Part shown: one piece after another, positions 1-11,573 of the stretch | How positions within the stretch are numbered: position 1 is the first letter of the stretch | Layout of the letters: every line of letters starts with the position of its first letter | Source of the DNA: Symsagittifera roscoffensis | Taxonomy: Eukaryota; Xenacoelomorpha; Acoela; Convolutidae | DNA length: 64,000 nt | Reading direction: 5' to 3' | Assembly (NCBI RefSeq): GCF_963678635.1 | Contig: NC_087063.1 | Span: 61,109,850-61,173,849 of the forward strand | Program-made: the position numbers and the translations under genes | Notes under the pieces: generated by a model | Databases searched by the model: none | The model's input: only the letters and a program-made list of their open reading frames with translations | Told to the model about the DNA's origin: nothing

Positions 1-2160
1 CTTATAAGTATAATAAATGGAAACGATTTTTCCTACAAAACGGAAAACAAGCAAACAGAGAAGCAAACAGAGAAACTAATACCAGTAAGTCGTGTATAGA
101 TCTGGTTTTTTTTTTCAATGTAAAAAAAACCAGTAACCATGATCAAAACATCGGTAACTGTCATTATGGAGTAATTTTAAACGCAACATCACAAACATGC
201 AAAAATGATTATTTTATTACCAAAACTGACCATGGTACAATCTTGAATCCGAATTTTTTCTGAAAGAATTAAATGATTCTTTATATTAAAAGTTATTTAA
301 AGTTGAAAAAAAAGTTAACCAATTTAATTGCGATGAGCGTTTTTTATTGTTAAACGAAAAGCTCAAAAATAACATTTTATCCTTTTTACCAGAAAAAACA
401 TCAATTAGAAAACTTCAAAGCACTGGGTTGATAAAGAGTTGAAAAATGCACACATAGAAAAACACCGGTTTAGGAAAATTTTTTTAAAAACTGGAATCAC
501 GGAAGCCAGAATTAATTTTGAATCTCAAAACAAATTAGTTCGCAAAATGCTGAGTTAGAAAAAAAAATTATTTAAAACAGTTTACGATTGGAAACCAACA
601 AAAACAGCGGAGAATTTTACCCTCTGTTTGATGACCTAACACGTGCTACTAAAAACAACCGCCAGGAAGAAAAAAAAATTGATGATTTGAACGACTTCTT
701 TGCAAATCTTGGAGAAAAAGTGGCGAGAAATTTTAATTCTCTAAAAAAATTGATAGTCAGAAAGCAAAATAACTCAATGTTTAAAGCTGAAATAACGCAA
801 AAAAACTTCAAATGTAACCGAATTGCTAAAAATCAACTTTAGCTTGGATAATTATGGACTTTATCACTATTACTTGAAAAAAAGTTTGTCCAGTTTTGCT
901 CCAGTTTTGACCATAACTTTTATAAAAATGTTTGAATAGACAATTTTTCCAGACATTGTCAAAACTGCCAAAGTTGAACCTCTCTTCAAAGAAGGCAATG
1001 ATCTAGGCCAATCAAATTACAGGACAATTCATCTTGTTTCAGTTTTAGATAAAATTTTTGATCGATTCAATTATAACAGAATGAACCATTATCTCACTAA
1101 GTATCAATTTTTACAAAACTGCCAGTTTGGAATCAGATCAAAAAGGAGTGAAAGTGATGATTTGATAAACCTAATAGAAGAAGTGCGTCAAGATTGGAAC
1201 TCTAATACCACGAAGACACAGTGCACATTCATTGACCTTAAGAAAGCCTTTGATACAGTTGACCACATTCATTTACTGGAGAAATATGACGCATATGGTT
1301 TTCGGGGACCTGTTTTGGATCTTCTGAAATTTTTTTTGAAAAAAACCGCCAACAATACGTTGCCACTAAAACCAAACGCTCTCAAACCAAACGCTCTCAA
1401 AAATGTTAATTATGGAGCACCACAGCAATCCATACTAGGCCCGCTTCTTTTCATCATTTATATAAATGATATTGAGCTAAATGAAAATAGTTTAGATAAT
1501 CTGACTTTATATGCTGACGACACAGTCACAAAAACCACAGCCAGAAACAGTGACATAACCGATAAACACCAAAACAGCAAGTTGACAAGAAAAAAACCAG
1601 CTGACCTTAATTGAAGATAAAACAAAAATAATGATACTATCTAAGAAGAGCAGAGGTAAATCAGATATAAAAATGGATGGAATAATTATTGAAGAAAAAC
1701 ATTCGTTCCGATATTTAGGTGTTCAGATTGGCTCTAAGATTTCTTTTACTGCTCATATTACAAAAATTGAAAACAAATTGTCGAGGTTTTGTGGGATGTA
1801 TTATAGGCTGAGGAAAGTGTTAGGTAAAAACCAACTACTGAAAGCGTATTAATCCATTTTACAGTACGGGATTTTGGCTTCAACAGACAAAACGAAATTA
1901 GAAACATTTGAACTTAAAATTAAACGGCTTTTAAAAATCAATTGTTTTAAGAGAAGAAATGAGAGCATCGAAGAACTGAGACATAAATTGAAAACATCCT
2001 TTGTGCAGAAATTACATATCTATGAATTATTAAAGTTAATATGTAAGGTTTTGAGAAAAGAGTGCATATCGGCCATTGTCCAGGAAGATGTAATTGAGAA
2101 AAATTTGAATACAGTTTTGAATAAGAGAGTTTTAGCTAGGCAGATACCTGTAAAAGGGTG
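1..2160 (+). mobile_element. Decayed non-LTR (LINE) retrotransposon, 5'-truncated by window edge
   Basis: Remains of a LINE pol protein read on the + strand in several frames. About 420-590 resembles the endonuclease-RT linker (WVDKELKN, KHRFRKIFLKTG). About 590-840 continues the linker. 1081-1614 is the reverse transcriptase core, with FIDLKKAFDTVDH at 1228-1266, a GAPQQSILGPLLFIIYINDI block near 1410-1470 and the catalytic YADDT at 1510-1524. 1631-2160 is the thumb and C-terminal region (FRYLGVQIG). There is a stop at 1612, a frame change before 1631 and a stop at 1850, and the linker lies in yet another frame, so the copy is inactive. The motif style suits the jockey/CR1 group, but the clade is not settled. 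The upstream endonuclease is mostly outside the window. Confidence 0.85.
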
Positions 2161-3627
2161 ATCAAAAAACTTCGGTAAAAATTAGAAATAGAAAACTTTT
2201 CAACTTTGTTTTAAAATAAAACCCAGATTTGTAACTAAGATTCAAAGCTGCACAGAATATCCATTACAAATCTTCAACCATGAGTTTTTGGACAATTTTA
2301 TTCTAGCAAATTATCAGCTGGTTAAACTCATTTTTGAGTAGAAATAACATTTAAAAAAGGATTTGCTGTCAAGGGTAGGTATACTGCTGAAATTTTCCCC
2401 TTTTTCGCTTCAAATTTTTTTTTCATTAAATCTTTAAATCTTTTTTTTACAGATTTCTTGATTTACTATCGATATTAATAAATAACAGAAGTCATAGCAG
2501 GATCAGAGGTACCTGAAAACGGGCTGCATAATTCCACGGCGTTCTCGCAATGAGATTTCGTTTGGTTGTGAATGTAGTAACTTTTACAATGACCGGAATC
2601 TAATTTGCAAATAGTTTTTAACTACATCATTAGATAATTTTGGGTCATTTCTAAAGAAAATACTACTAAAATTTAGTTTTCTTTTCAAAAAATTTCTATC
2701 ATCGTAGAAACAATAACCCGATGCTAGGTGCGGGTATGACGGATTTTTTGGAAGTGACCAAAGGCCAAATTTGCCGTTTGTATGATTCAGAAGCAGAATT
2801 GTCATTATTGTTTTATTAGATAAAAAAATAATACTAAATTTGATGCAAGTTAGAGTTAACTTAAACCTTGCTTTTTGTAATAATCATAATCATTATCTTT
2901 TTAATGATTCTTTTCTTACAATAAAAAAATGAGAACTCAAAAGTAAGTATTGACTGAAGATGAGAAACACTTCAAATAAAAAATTGGAACAGGTCAAGTT
3001 TTAGCAAAAAAGTATTATAAAAAAATATATAAGTAAATATAATTAGTTCTAGCAGAATCACAAAACTTATGAAAAAAATTGCAATAAATCTTTTTACTGA
3101 TAAAAAAGTATCAATTGAAGCTATAAACTTTGTTCACGATCATCATTTGCCTTCATAAAGCTGAAACCGAAATCCTGGTATTGGATTGCTTATAAGAAAA
3201 ACAGAGAGAGACAAGACAAATGGCGGTTTTTTGAACGCTCAACTTATTTATTTTTTTTTACAGCAGAGAGCCACTGAAAGCATAAAAAATGTTTTGGTGA
3301 CCAGATCTTTAATCATACCTCTTTTGAAAAATCTTAATAGGGACTACAGAAACTCGTTTTGATCCGAAAGCTTGTTAGTCGTAGGCGCTTGTAGTTTGAA
3401 ACAAAAAATTTGTCCGAAACCGATTTTGTTCAGGAAAATTTCGGTTTTGATTTGAAACTTCTTTCTCCTTGTCCGGTTAATTTAATTCAGCTTTCATTTA
3501 ATTCAGCTTTCAAAGCTTTCTTGTCCGGTTAATTTAATTCAGCCATGATAATTTTTAATATTGGCTCACTTGTAAGTGCTCGGGGACAAGGTTTCTTAGA
3601 AAAACGGAGCAGCGTGCTTACGTCAAA
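2161..3627. other. AT-rich non-coding stretch
   Basis: No open frame with protein-like composition and no exon candidate with good splice sites was found. Around 3470-3545 there are two short copies of a TTGTCCGGTTAATTTAATTC piece that matches the ends of the TA-flanked foldback elements at 21758 and 31497, so a degraded fragment of that family lies here. Confidence 0.5.
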
Positions 3628-4000
3628 TCGGGGGCGGATCTAGGCTTTTCTCGAAAGAGGAGAGGGGGGGGGTTTCAAAAAAAAAATTTCGACCTTTTTT
3701 ATTTTGGGTCGACCAAATTGATTTTTCGAGCTCTCCCAACGCACTAAAAAGATCCTGTTATGGCCAAAACTTCTGCGCCACAGGCAGATTTTTGGGCACT
3801 TTATGGAAAATTTTGACCAAAAATCGCGTTTTTTCGGCGCGCGCTCCCCACTCAATATTATTATATATTGAAGCCAAAGGCGCTTTTAGAAATCTTTAAG
3901 GTTCCGTCGGCAAAAACGGATATCTCAAGATAGTGCAAAGGGAGGACCATTTGGGTCGGCAGGGGGTCGAATTTCTTGGGTCGGCAGGGGAGGGGGGCTT
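3628..4000. mobile_element. hAT-type non-autonomous element, incomplete
   Basis: It begins with GGGGGCGGATCTAGG and a poly-G run. It then shares the body of the elements at 29540 and 35648: a GTCGACCAAATTGATTTTTC block, a 'gcgccacaggcag' block and a 'ggaccatttgggtcggcag' block. The right terminus (CCTAAATCCGCCCCTG) is missing, so the copy is truncated near 4000. Confidence 0.6.
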
Positions 4001-4239
4001 GTCCTTTTAAGTTCTCATGCTTGTGCTTTTCACACTTCGCAAAACCAATTTTTTCTAAGTGCTTTTTCCCAAATTGCAAGAACCCCCAGCTGTCACAGCT
4101 CTTTTTAAGTGCATTTTTTGGTGCTTTTAAGTCATAAAATAGTGCTTTCTATTTACTTCAGTAGTAGATTTCATTCGTGTGCAGCCAGCGATATCAAACT
4201 GGATGGATTTGGAAAAACACAATCTCTTTTCACGCCCTT

Positions 4240-6890
4240 ACCAACTATAAGGGACAAAAAAGTTAGAGGAATCACAGGAAAAAATGAATTTAAATCAGGG
4301 GCTGGTCTGGATTTTTTGTGAGGCGTTGAGCAAAACTTTTGGTAACATACCTTTGAGTTTCCAATTCCAAAAGCTACCAGCGCTCTAAATGAAGCGATCA
4401 ATAAAAAACAAGGTTTGATAGTTTTTCAAAGAACATATAAAAAAAATTGGGTTGATCCTCATTTGCTCGTCTAAAGAACATCAGTTTTTAAAAAACTATG
4501 CTTTATTATATCAAACATTCATTAAATTTTTCAAATAATTTTTTAAAATTATACGCATTTACCTTTCTTTGTTTCATTCCTAGACTTATTTTATGGCCTA
4601 AAGCCTAGCTGACTCAGCACGTTTCATCCGCAAGCGAGAAAAAAGATCAACACAAAAGATGTTCTTTATAAAAGAAGTTAAATTAATTAAAACACATTAT
4701 GATTAAAATGCCCCTAACTAAAATACACATTAAGAATTTTTGATTATTTTTGATAGACTGAGTACTGTTGTCTCATATTCACGCAACGAGCAGTGATCAT
4801 CATGGGTCTACAAGTTTTTCATATATTCTTTTATTTTATACGCATTTACTTTTCTTTGTTCCAACCCTAGACTTATTTTATGGCCCTAAGCTTAGCTAAT
4901 TTAGCACGTTTCATCCGCAAGGGAGAAAAAAGATCAACACAAGAGATGTTCTTAATAAGAGAAGTTAAGTTCATATAAAAAGACCATGATTAAAATGCCC
5001 TTAACTAAAATACACATTAAAAGTTTTTGGTTATTTTTGTTATACTGAGTACGGTTGTCTCATATTCATGCAACGAGCAGTGATCACGGTGGGTCTCAAA
5101 GTTTTTCATATATTTTTTTTATTTTATACGCATTTGCTTTTCTTTGTTCCAACCCTAGACTTCTTTTATGGCCCTAAGCTTAGCTGATTCAGCACGTTTC
5201 ATCCGCAAGCGAGAAAAAAGATCAACACAAAAGATGTTCTTCATAAAAGAAGTTAAATTAATTAAAACACATAATGATTAAAATGCCCCTGACTAAAATA
5301 CACATTAAGAATTTTTGATTATTTTTGATAGACTGAGTACTGTTGTCTCATATTCACGCAACGAGCAGTGATCATAATGGGTCTACAAGTTTTTCATACA
5401 TTTTTTTATTTTATACGCATTTACTTTTCGTTGTTCCAACCCTAGCCTTATTTTATGGCCCTAAGTTTAGCTAATTTAGCACGTTTCATCCGCAAGCGAG
5501 AAAAAAGATCAACACAAAAGATGTTCTTCATGAAAGAAGTTAAATTAAATAAAACACATTATGATTAAAATGCCCCTAACTAAAATTCACATTAAGAAAT
5601 TTTGGTTATTTTTGATGTACTGTTGTCTTATATTCACGCAACGAGCAGTGATCATAATGGGTCTAGAAGTTTTTCATATATTTTTTTATTTTATGCGCAT
5701 TTACCTTTCTTTGTTTCATCCCTAGACTAATTGTATGGCCTAAAGCCTAGCTAGTTTTGCACGTTTCATCCGCAAGGGAGAAAAAGACCAACATAAGAGA
5801 TGTTCTTCATAAAAGAGGTTAAATTAATTTAAAAACACCATGATTGAATTGCCCTTAATTAAAATACACTTTCAAAAATTTTTGGTTGTTTTTGATAGAC
5901 AGAGATTGCTGTCTCATATTCACACTACGAGCAGTGATTACGGTGGGTCTCAAAGCCACCGACTTTTCAATAACGAGGCCAAAATTCAGCCAACTCACCA
6001 GGCATTTCCTCAAACTAGTTTATTTTCAAAATCTGATTTTTTCAGACCTAATAAAAAACCTCGCTTCGTTTAGCACCTTTCAGCCGCAAGGGAGAAAAAG
6101 ATCAACTTAAGAGATGTTCTTCATAAGAGAGGTTAAATATTTAAAATGCACCATGTTTAAATAGCCCTGAATTAAAATACATTTCAAAATGTTTTGGTTG
6201 TTTTTGATAGACTGAGTACTGTTGTCTCATTTTCACATTACGAGCAGTGATCATGGTGGTTCTCAAAGCCACCAACTGTTCAATAACGAGGCGAAAATTC
6301 AGCCAACTCGCCAGCACTTTCCTCAAACTAGTTTGTTTTCAAAATAAACCGGCGACCATGAACTGACAAACGGCTTTTTAACTGCTTCTTGTCAATGTCG
6401 TCTGGAAAATGTTCGCTAAAAAATACTCTACTTAAATTATAGAAATTTTCGCTCAACTTAAACACTTTTAATTTCCCGTAATATAAATTTCGTCTACTAT
6501 ATACAACCCCACTCTTCTTGCCATCGCAGCCATTCCAGATTTGAATGGCCATCTTTATTAGACAGCAAGTTACGTTTTGCAGAACTGAAGGTTTTTCGGA
6601 AGTCTCCAGGGGTGAAAGAAAACTTCTGTTCCTTGAAGCATCAATTCGCAATTAGCGACAATTCTTTACAGGCGACAATTCTTAACACGAATAGCTGGCT
6701 ACTGTACAAGTAGCAGAGAATTTTCCGACCACAGTTTTCAAAAAACTACAAGAAAACAGTTTTTCTTTTCAAATTAGTATAGTTTTTCTGCGTAGGGTGA
6801 GAAAAGAATCTCGCAAAGAATTATGTTTTAGGCTTATTCGATAGTCAGAGTAAAATAGGGAACAGGCTAACTGTTTTTGAAGAAAATGTC
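4240..6890. repeat. Segmental duplication, longer copy
   Basis: The left end (about 4240-4545) is nearly identical to 6898-7200, and the right end (about 6570-6890) to 7850-8175. The two blocks lie side by side in direct orientation. This copy holds about seven units of the inner tandem array; the second holds about three. No gene is supported inside. Confidence 0.75.
4553..6345. repeat. Tandem array, units of about 287 bp
   Basis: The unit anchor (t)acgcattta recurs at 4553, 4840, 5128, 5415 and 5695 (spacings 287, 288, 287, 280). Each unit carries a conserved 'cacgtttcatccgcaag' block, 'aagatgttctt', a 'tgattaaaatgcccc' block and 'cgcaacgagcagtgatca'. The last two units are longer, about 313 bp, and contain an extra block starting 'caaagccaccgac' (5951 and 6264). 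There is no consistent reading frame, so this is non-coding satellite-like DNA. Confidence 0.8.
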
Positions 6891-6897
6891 AAACCAA

Positions 6898-8180
6898 CTA
6901 TAACGGACAAAAAAAGTTAAAGGAATCACAGGAAAAAATGAATTTAAATCAGGGGCTGGTCTGGATTTTTTGTGAGGCGTTGAGCAAAAATTTTTTGATA
7001 ACATACCTTTGAGTTTTTAATTCCAAAAACTACCAGCGCTCTAAATGAAGCGATCAATAAAAAACAAGGTTTGATAATTTTTCAAAGAACATATAAAAAA
7101 AATTGGATTGATCCTCATTTGCTCGTCTAAAGAACATCAGTTTTTAAAAAACTATGCTTTATTATATCTAACATTCATTAAATTTTTCAAATAATTTTTT
7201 TAAAAATTATACGCATTCACCTTTCTTTGTTTCATTCCTAGACTTATTTTATGGCCTAAAGCATAGCTGATTTAGCACGTTTCATCCGCAATTGAGAAAA
7301 AAGATCAACACAAAAGATGTTCTTCATAAAAGAAGTTAAATTAATTAAAACACATTATGATTAAAAAGCCCCTAACTAAAATACACATTAAGAATTTTTG
7401 ATTATTTTTAATAGACTGAGTACTGTTGTCTCATATGCACGCAACGAGCAGTGATCACGGTGGGTCTCGAAGTTTTTCATATATTTTTTTTTATTTTATG
7501 CGCATTTACCTTTCTTTGTTTCATCCCTAGACTAATTTTATGGCCTAAAGCCTAACTAGTTTTGCACGTTTCATCCGCAAGGGAGAAAAAGATCAACATA
7601 AGAGATGTTCTTCGTAAGAGAGGTTAAATTAATTTAAAAACACCATGATTAAATTGCCCTCAATTAAAATACACTTTCAAAAATTGTTGGTTATTTTTGA
7701 TAGACAGACTATTGCTCTCTCATATTCACACTACAAGCAGTGATCACGGTGGGTCTCAAAGCCACCGAATTTTCAATAACGAGGAAAAAATTCAGCCAAC
7801 TCACCAGCACTTTCCGCAAACTAGTTTATTTTCAAAATCTGATTTTTTGAGTTACGTTTTGCAGAACTGAAGGTTTTTCGGAAGTCTCCAGGGGTGAAAC
7901 AAAACTTCTGTTCCTTGAAGCGACAATTCGCAATTAGCGACAATTCTTTACAGGCGACAATTCTTAACACGAATAGCTGGCTACTGTACAAGTAGCAGAG
8001 AATTTTACGACCACAGTTTTCAAAAAACTACAAGAAAACAGTTTTTCTTTTCAAATTAGTATAGTTTTTTCTGCGTAGGGTGAGAAAAGAATCTCACAAA
8101 GAATTATGTTTTAGGCTTATTCGATAGTCAGAGTAGAATAGGGAACAGGCTAGCTGTTTTTGGAGAAAATGTCAAGAAAA
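6898..8180. repeat. Segmental duplication, shorter copy
   Basis: Direct copy of 4240-6890 with most of the inner array lost. Array anchors remain at 7211 and about 7500, followed by one unit of the longer type (the 'gccaccgaattttcaataac' block at about 7762). It ends with the same 'ttacgttttgcagaactgaa' flank as the first copy. Confidence 0.75.
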
Positions 8181-8856
8181 ACAATAAAATTGACAAAAAA
8201 ATCAAAAGTTTTTGTTTCAGTTTTTTTTTGTCAAACTTTCTTAAAGTTTATAAGTATATGAGTCCCAAAATGACACTACTATTATTCCCGTATCTAATGT
8301 AAGCGCAGCAGAGAAAAACGTCTTCTTTTTATCAATTTGTTTTTTGAATAGTAGCTTGTTACAAATTGTCGTCTATTACGAATGGTCGCATATGTTACTA
8401 ATTGTCGCCCTGCCCCCCTGTTTCAGTCAAAATTTGAAGTTTAGTGAAAATGGGTCTCTTAAAATTGTGATTAAAACTTAAGGTTTTGATCGTGCCAGCA
8501 GGTCGACAAAAACTTCCATTTGTGCAAATGCAGCTTGTTTACAAAAATTAAAATCAGATTGACTAATTGGAACTAGAGTTTCCTACCTCTCCCATTACTT
8601 TCCTCCCCTCCAATTATTTTCCTGCTGCAATTTTTTTCCTGAGCCGAGAGGGTAGTAGGGGGAGAAGGGGGGCTGGTGAGTGTACGGGGTTTGCTTTTTT
8701 CTTAGTTTGGTTGCCATGTTTCAAAAAAGCTCCCCCTTTGATACTAATTAACGACAGCCAAAATTAACCATAAAATTTTTACGGCGCCAATAGATTGCCC
8801 GCTGAAAAAATTGAAATTTATGCTTTACTACCATTCAAAAAAGGCTCAAAAACAGC

Positions 8857-9560
8857 CAGGGGTGGATTGAGAAATTTCTCGGGGGTAGGTGTGCGGACTT
8901 TCAAAAAGTGGTGATATAGTACAATGGGGGGTAGGGTAAATTCCAATAGCTCGATTGCTTTTTGCTATACTTCGTACATTATTTATAATTTATTTCAAAA
9001 GCCAAATTTTTTGTCGAAAGAAGTGTAAAATTTGAATGTTTGAATACAATTTCATTTGGCAGAGTAGTTTATTTACAAAACTATCTTAGTAGTAGTACAA
9101 ACTGATTGAAAATGAAATGACTATGTTATGCCTTATAGTTCTGAGATTTAATACATGCACTATACTCAAAATTACCACCTATTGTAACATATCACCCAAA
9201 AAGTATGCCGAATTTCTTTAGGTCGACCAAATTGAATTTTTTGCTCTCTTAAAGTAATAAAAAGTTCCTGTTTGGGCCAAATTTTCAGCGCCGCAGACAA
9301 CAATTCAAAAAACAGACCGAAAAAGGCAATTTTAGACATTTTTTGGAATATTCTGACAAAAAAGTCGCAGTTGCTTAGCTCGCGCTCCCCCCCCCCCCCC
9401 TTAAAATTAAGGCGCCTTTAGAAAAATTTTAGGGCCCGTCACCAAAAATAGATATCTCAAACTAGTACAAAAGGGGAACCCTTTGGGTCGACAGGGGGTC
9501 GAATCAATCATTGAGGGGGGACGTACGTTTCCTCCCCCCCCCCCCCTAAATCCGCCCCTG
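8857..9560. mobile_element. hAT-type non-autonomous element with 8-bp target duplication
   Basis: The left terminus is CAGGGGTGGATTGAG and the right terminus is CCTAAATCCGCCCCTG, an imperfect inverted repeat. The flanks are AAAACAGC at 8849-8856 and the same 8 bases at 9561-9568. Eight-base duplications and CAGGGG ends are typical of hAT elements. There is no transposase, so the copy depends on an outside source. Confidence 0.85.
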
Positions 9561-9569
9561 AAAACAGCA

Positions 9570-11340
9570 ATGCTTTTCAAAGTTGGTCATTCTAGGGTTT
9601 TGGAACAGCTCGAAATGGCTGATCTAAAAACATTGCCAAAAATTTCGTCAAAAATTCTTGTGCACACCACTGCCTGTTAAAGTATAATGCAGAGTTTTCA
9701 ATTAGTATCTTTTAAAATCAGTATAGTTGGTCGCATTAATCTGCACGCAAACCCATATATCAAAGTTTCCTAAGACCATTAATGGTGTCAGTAAACGCGT
9801 CTACTTGCAGCGAGTAACAATTAAAGAGGAAGCTTTTGTCATATGCATTAAAAAGTCCAACAGCCTTCTGATAAAATTATTAACAATATGTATGTATAGT
9901 AATTGAGTTTTAGTTAAAAAGATAATGACATTTAACTTAGATCTCGTTATAAAACAGGAAACAAAATATCGAGCTAATGATATAAATTGAGCTAATCAGA
10001 ACTTTCTTGCATCATCAGAACAATCGTCTTTCAGCTTCGCAAAGCAAAAATCAAGTTGGTCTGCGCCATGTGGTTTAAGAAAAGGAAAACTGCTTTTGAA
10101 TTATTTATGAAATTAAGTTGGAAAACTCATTCTTTGTTCATCTTATTTCCCAAACACGTGCAAATGCTGACAACCGATGTTCATAAGCACATACGAAAAA
10201 AAGTGGAAAAAAGTTATTGTGACATTATCAATTTTTTATCGTTTTTTCTTCCGTCTGATTAAAGAAAACTGCTGTTCTGTTCAGAATGTTTTGAAACAGT
10301 TCCTTAGGCTGAAAACCGAACCAAAGTATAATTGAAACATCAGTTACGGATTTTTTCAAATACATTTAACGCTTTAGATTTATACAAGAATTGATTTTCC
10401 TCCAGTATATTGCGTACCATTTTTAACAATTCTTGATCGCAAACCATGGTAATTAAACAACATCCTTCAACTCGCTTTAAATATGTTTATATTGAATATT
10501 CTATCATTATTCGCATCCTTTGTATGCCATCTGAAATCGTTTGTAATACTCTGAGCCATAACTGGATTGCAACTGGACCAAAACTGTCGATTCCTGTTTG
10601 CCAAAGCGGATCAGCTCTGCACCTGTTCTATTAAAACTCCGGCCTCATTAATACATGACCATTGCTTCATTTAGTCAGAAACTACTTTTCTTTCCTAGTT
10701 TTTGTCTCTTTTTTTATCCCCAAACAATAACAAAACTGATTACAAGCTAGATGATTTTTACTCAAACAGAAATTTGTTACCTCAAAAACACACGTGACCC
10801 TACATTTACTATTCGAAAACTTAAATCTATACACCGTTTCTAAAATTTCTACTTCAAAATTTGTTAATTCCGGATGCCATTTGTAATCACTCAACGTCCT
10901 GTTGAAAAAACGACTCAGATTTGAATCTAATTAGAGATACTTTTACAATTTAATCCAAATTTTGACAACCTTTTTGCATGGAACCTATATCGCATTCGAC
11001 CATTCTTTTGACCAAAACGGAACCCCTGGAAAATCATCGAGTGGTTGCTGATTTTTTAAATTTGTTGTCTGATCTATTTCATTTATCAGTACTTTTGGCT
11101 CATTTTGCGGAAGTTACTTGTTTTCCGCGAGCAGTAAGTCGCGATCCGAGAATAAAGATCGGAGCATATTAGTCATTCGTTGCGAAATCCAATTGAAGAT
11201 AACTCGTCAATTAAAAAGCTATCTGTTATTCGTGAGCTGTTAGTGGTAACAAACACACCGGCACTAATACACGAAAACCGGTAAAAACTGCGCGGTTGAA
11301 TTGTACTTCGAATTGTGCATGCGTCGTAACTTCCGAGTGG
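9570..11340. other. Upstream flank of the innexin gene
   Basis: AT-rich, with only short chance open frames. I see no repeat family member and no clear TATA or initiator pair. The last 150 bases before 11341 are richer in CG (cgcggttg, gcatgcgtcgtaac), which would fit a promoter-proximal 5' untranslated region, but no element can be named. Confidence 0.4.
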
Positions 11341-11373
11341 ATGTCTTCCGATGGGATTAGACGACCACTATGA
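11341..11373 (+). promoter_or_regulatory. Short upstream ORF overlapping the innexin start
   Basis: An ATG at 11341 opens a 10-codon frame ending in TGA at 11371-11373. It overlaps the presumed innexin start ATG at 11351 in another frame. If the transcript begins upstream, ribosomes starting here would miss the main start, so it could lower translation. This is inference from sequence only. Confidence 0.35.
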
Positions 11374-11573
11374 GAAGCATTTGAAGTACTTTCCGAACCC
11401 TAACCACTTCAAGAAGGACTTGGAGTTAGATCTCTGCAGCAGTGGTAAGGCAGTAACGCCCCACATCCAGATCAGTCCAGCTACAGTCGCAGCTGCCGCA
11501 TCATCCCCCGCTGGACCATCAGGCGCCGGATTCACTTCACATCCACACCCGTCCGGCACTGAGAATAACCCAA
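11351..11573 (+). CDS. Innexin exon 1 (N-terminal extension), with alternative donor at 11444
   Basis: Starts at ATG 11351; an in-frame TAA lies upstream at 11327-11329. It encodes MGLDDHYEKHLKYFPNPNHF, then an Ala/Pro/Ser-rich stretch. The composition is G+C-rich compared with its surroundings. Two donors leave the same phase: a strong one after 11444 (AGTG|GTAAGG) and a weaker one after 11573 (CCAA|GTAATT). Joined to exon 2 they give ...SSV-EHLIM or ...NNPM-EHLIM, respectively. The link to the innexin over 5.9 kb rests on phase and composition only; it could be a separate small gene or a non-innexin exon. Confidence 0.6.

Noticed and set aside
6328-6651. 107-codon - strand frame with FFSEHFPDDID, faintly like a THAP-type segment
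   Set aside because: It lies at the edge of a duplicated repeat block; the zinc-binding cysteine pattern is not present and no further domain follows.
11368-11559. - strand 63-codon frame opposite exon 1
   Set aside because: Antisense of the G+C-rich exon; the + strand has the start, donors and phase match.
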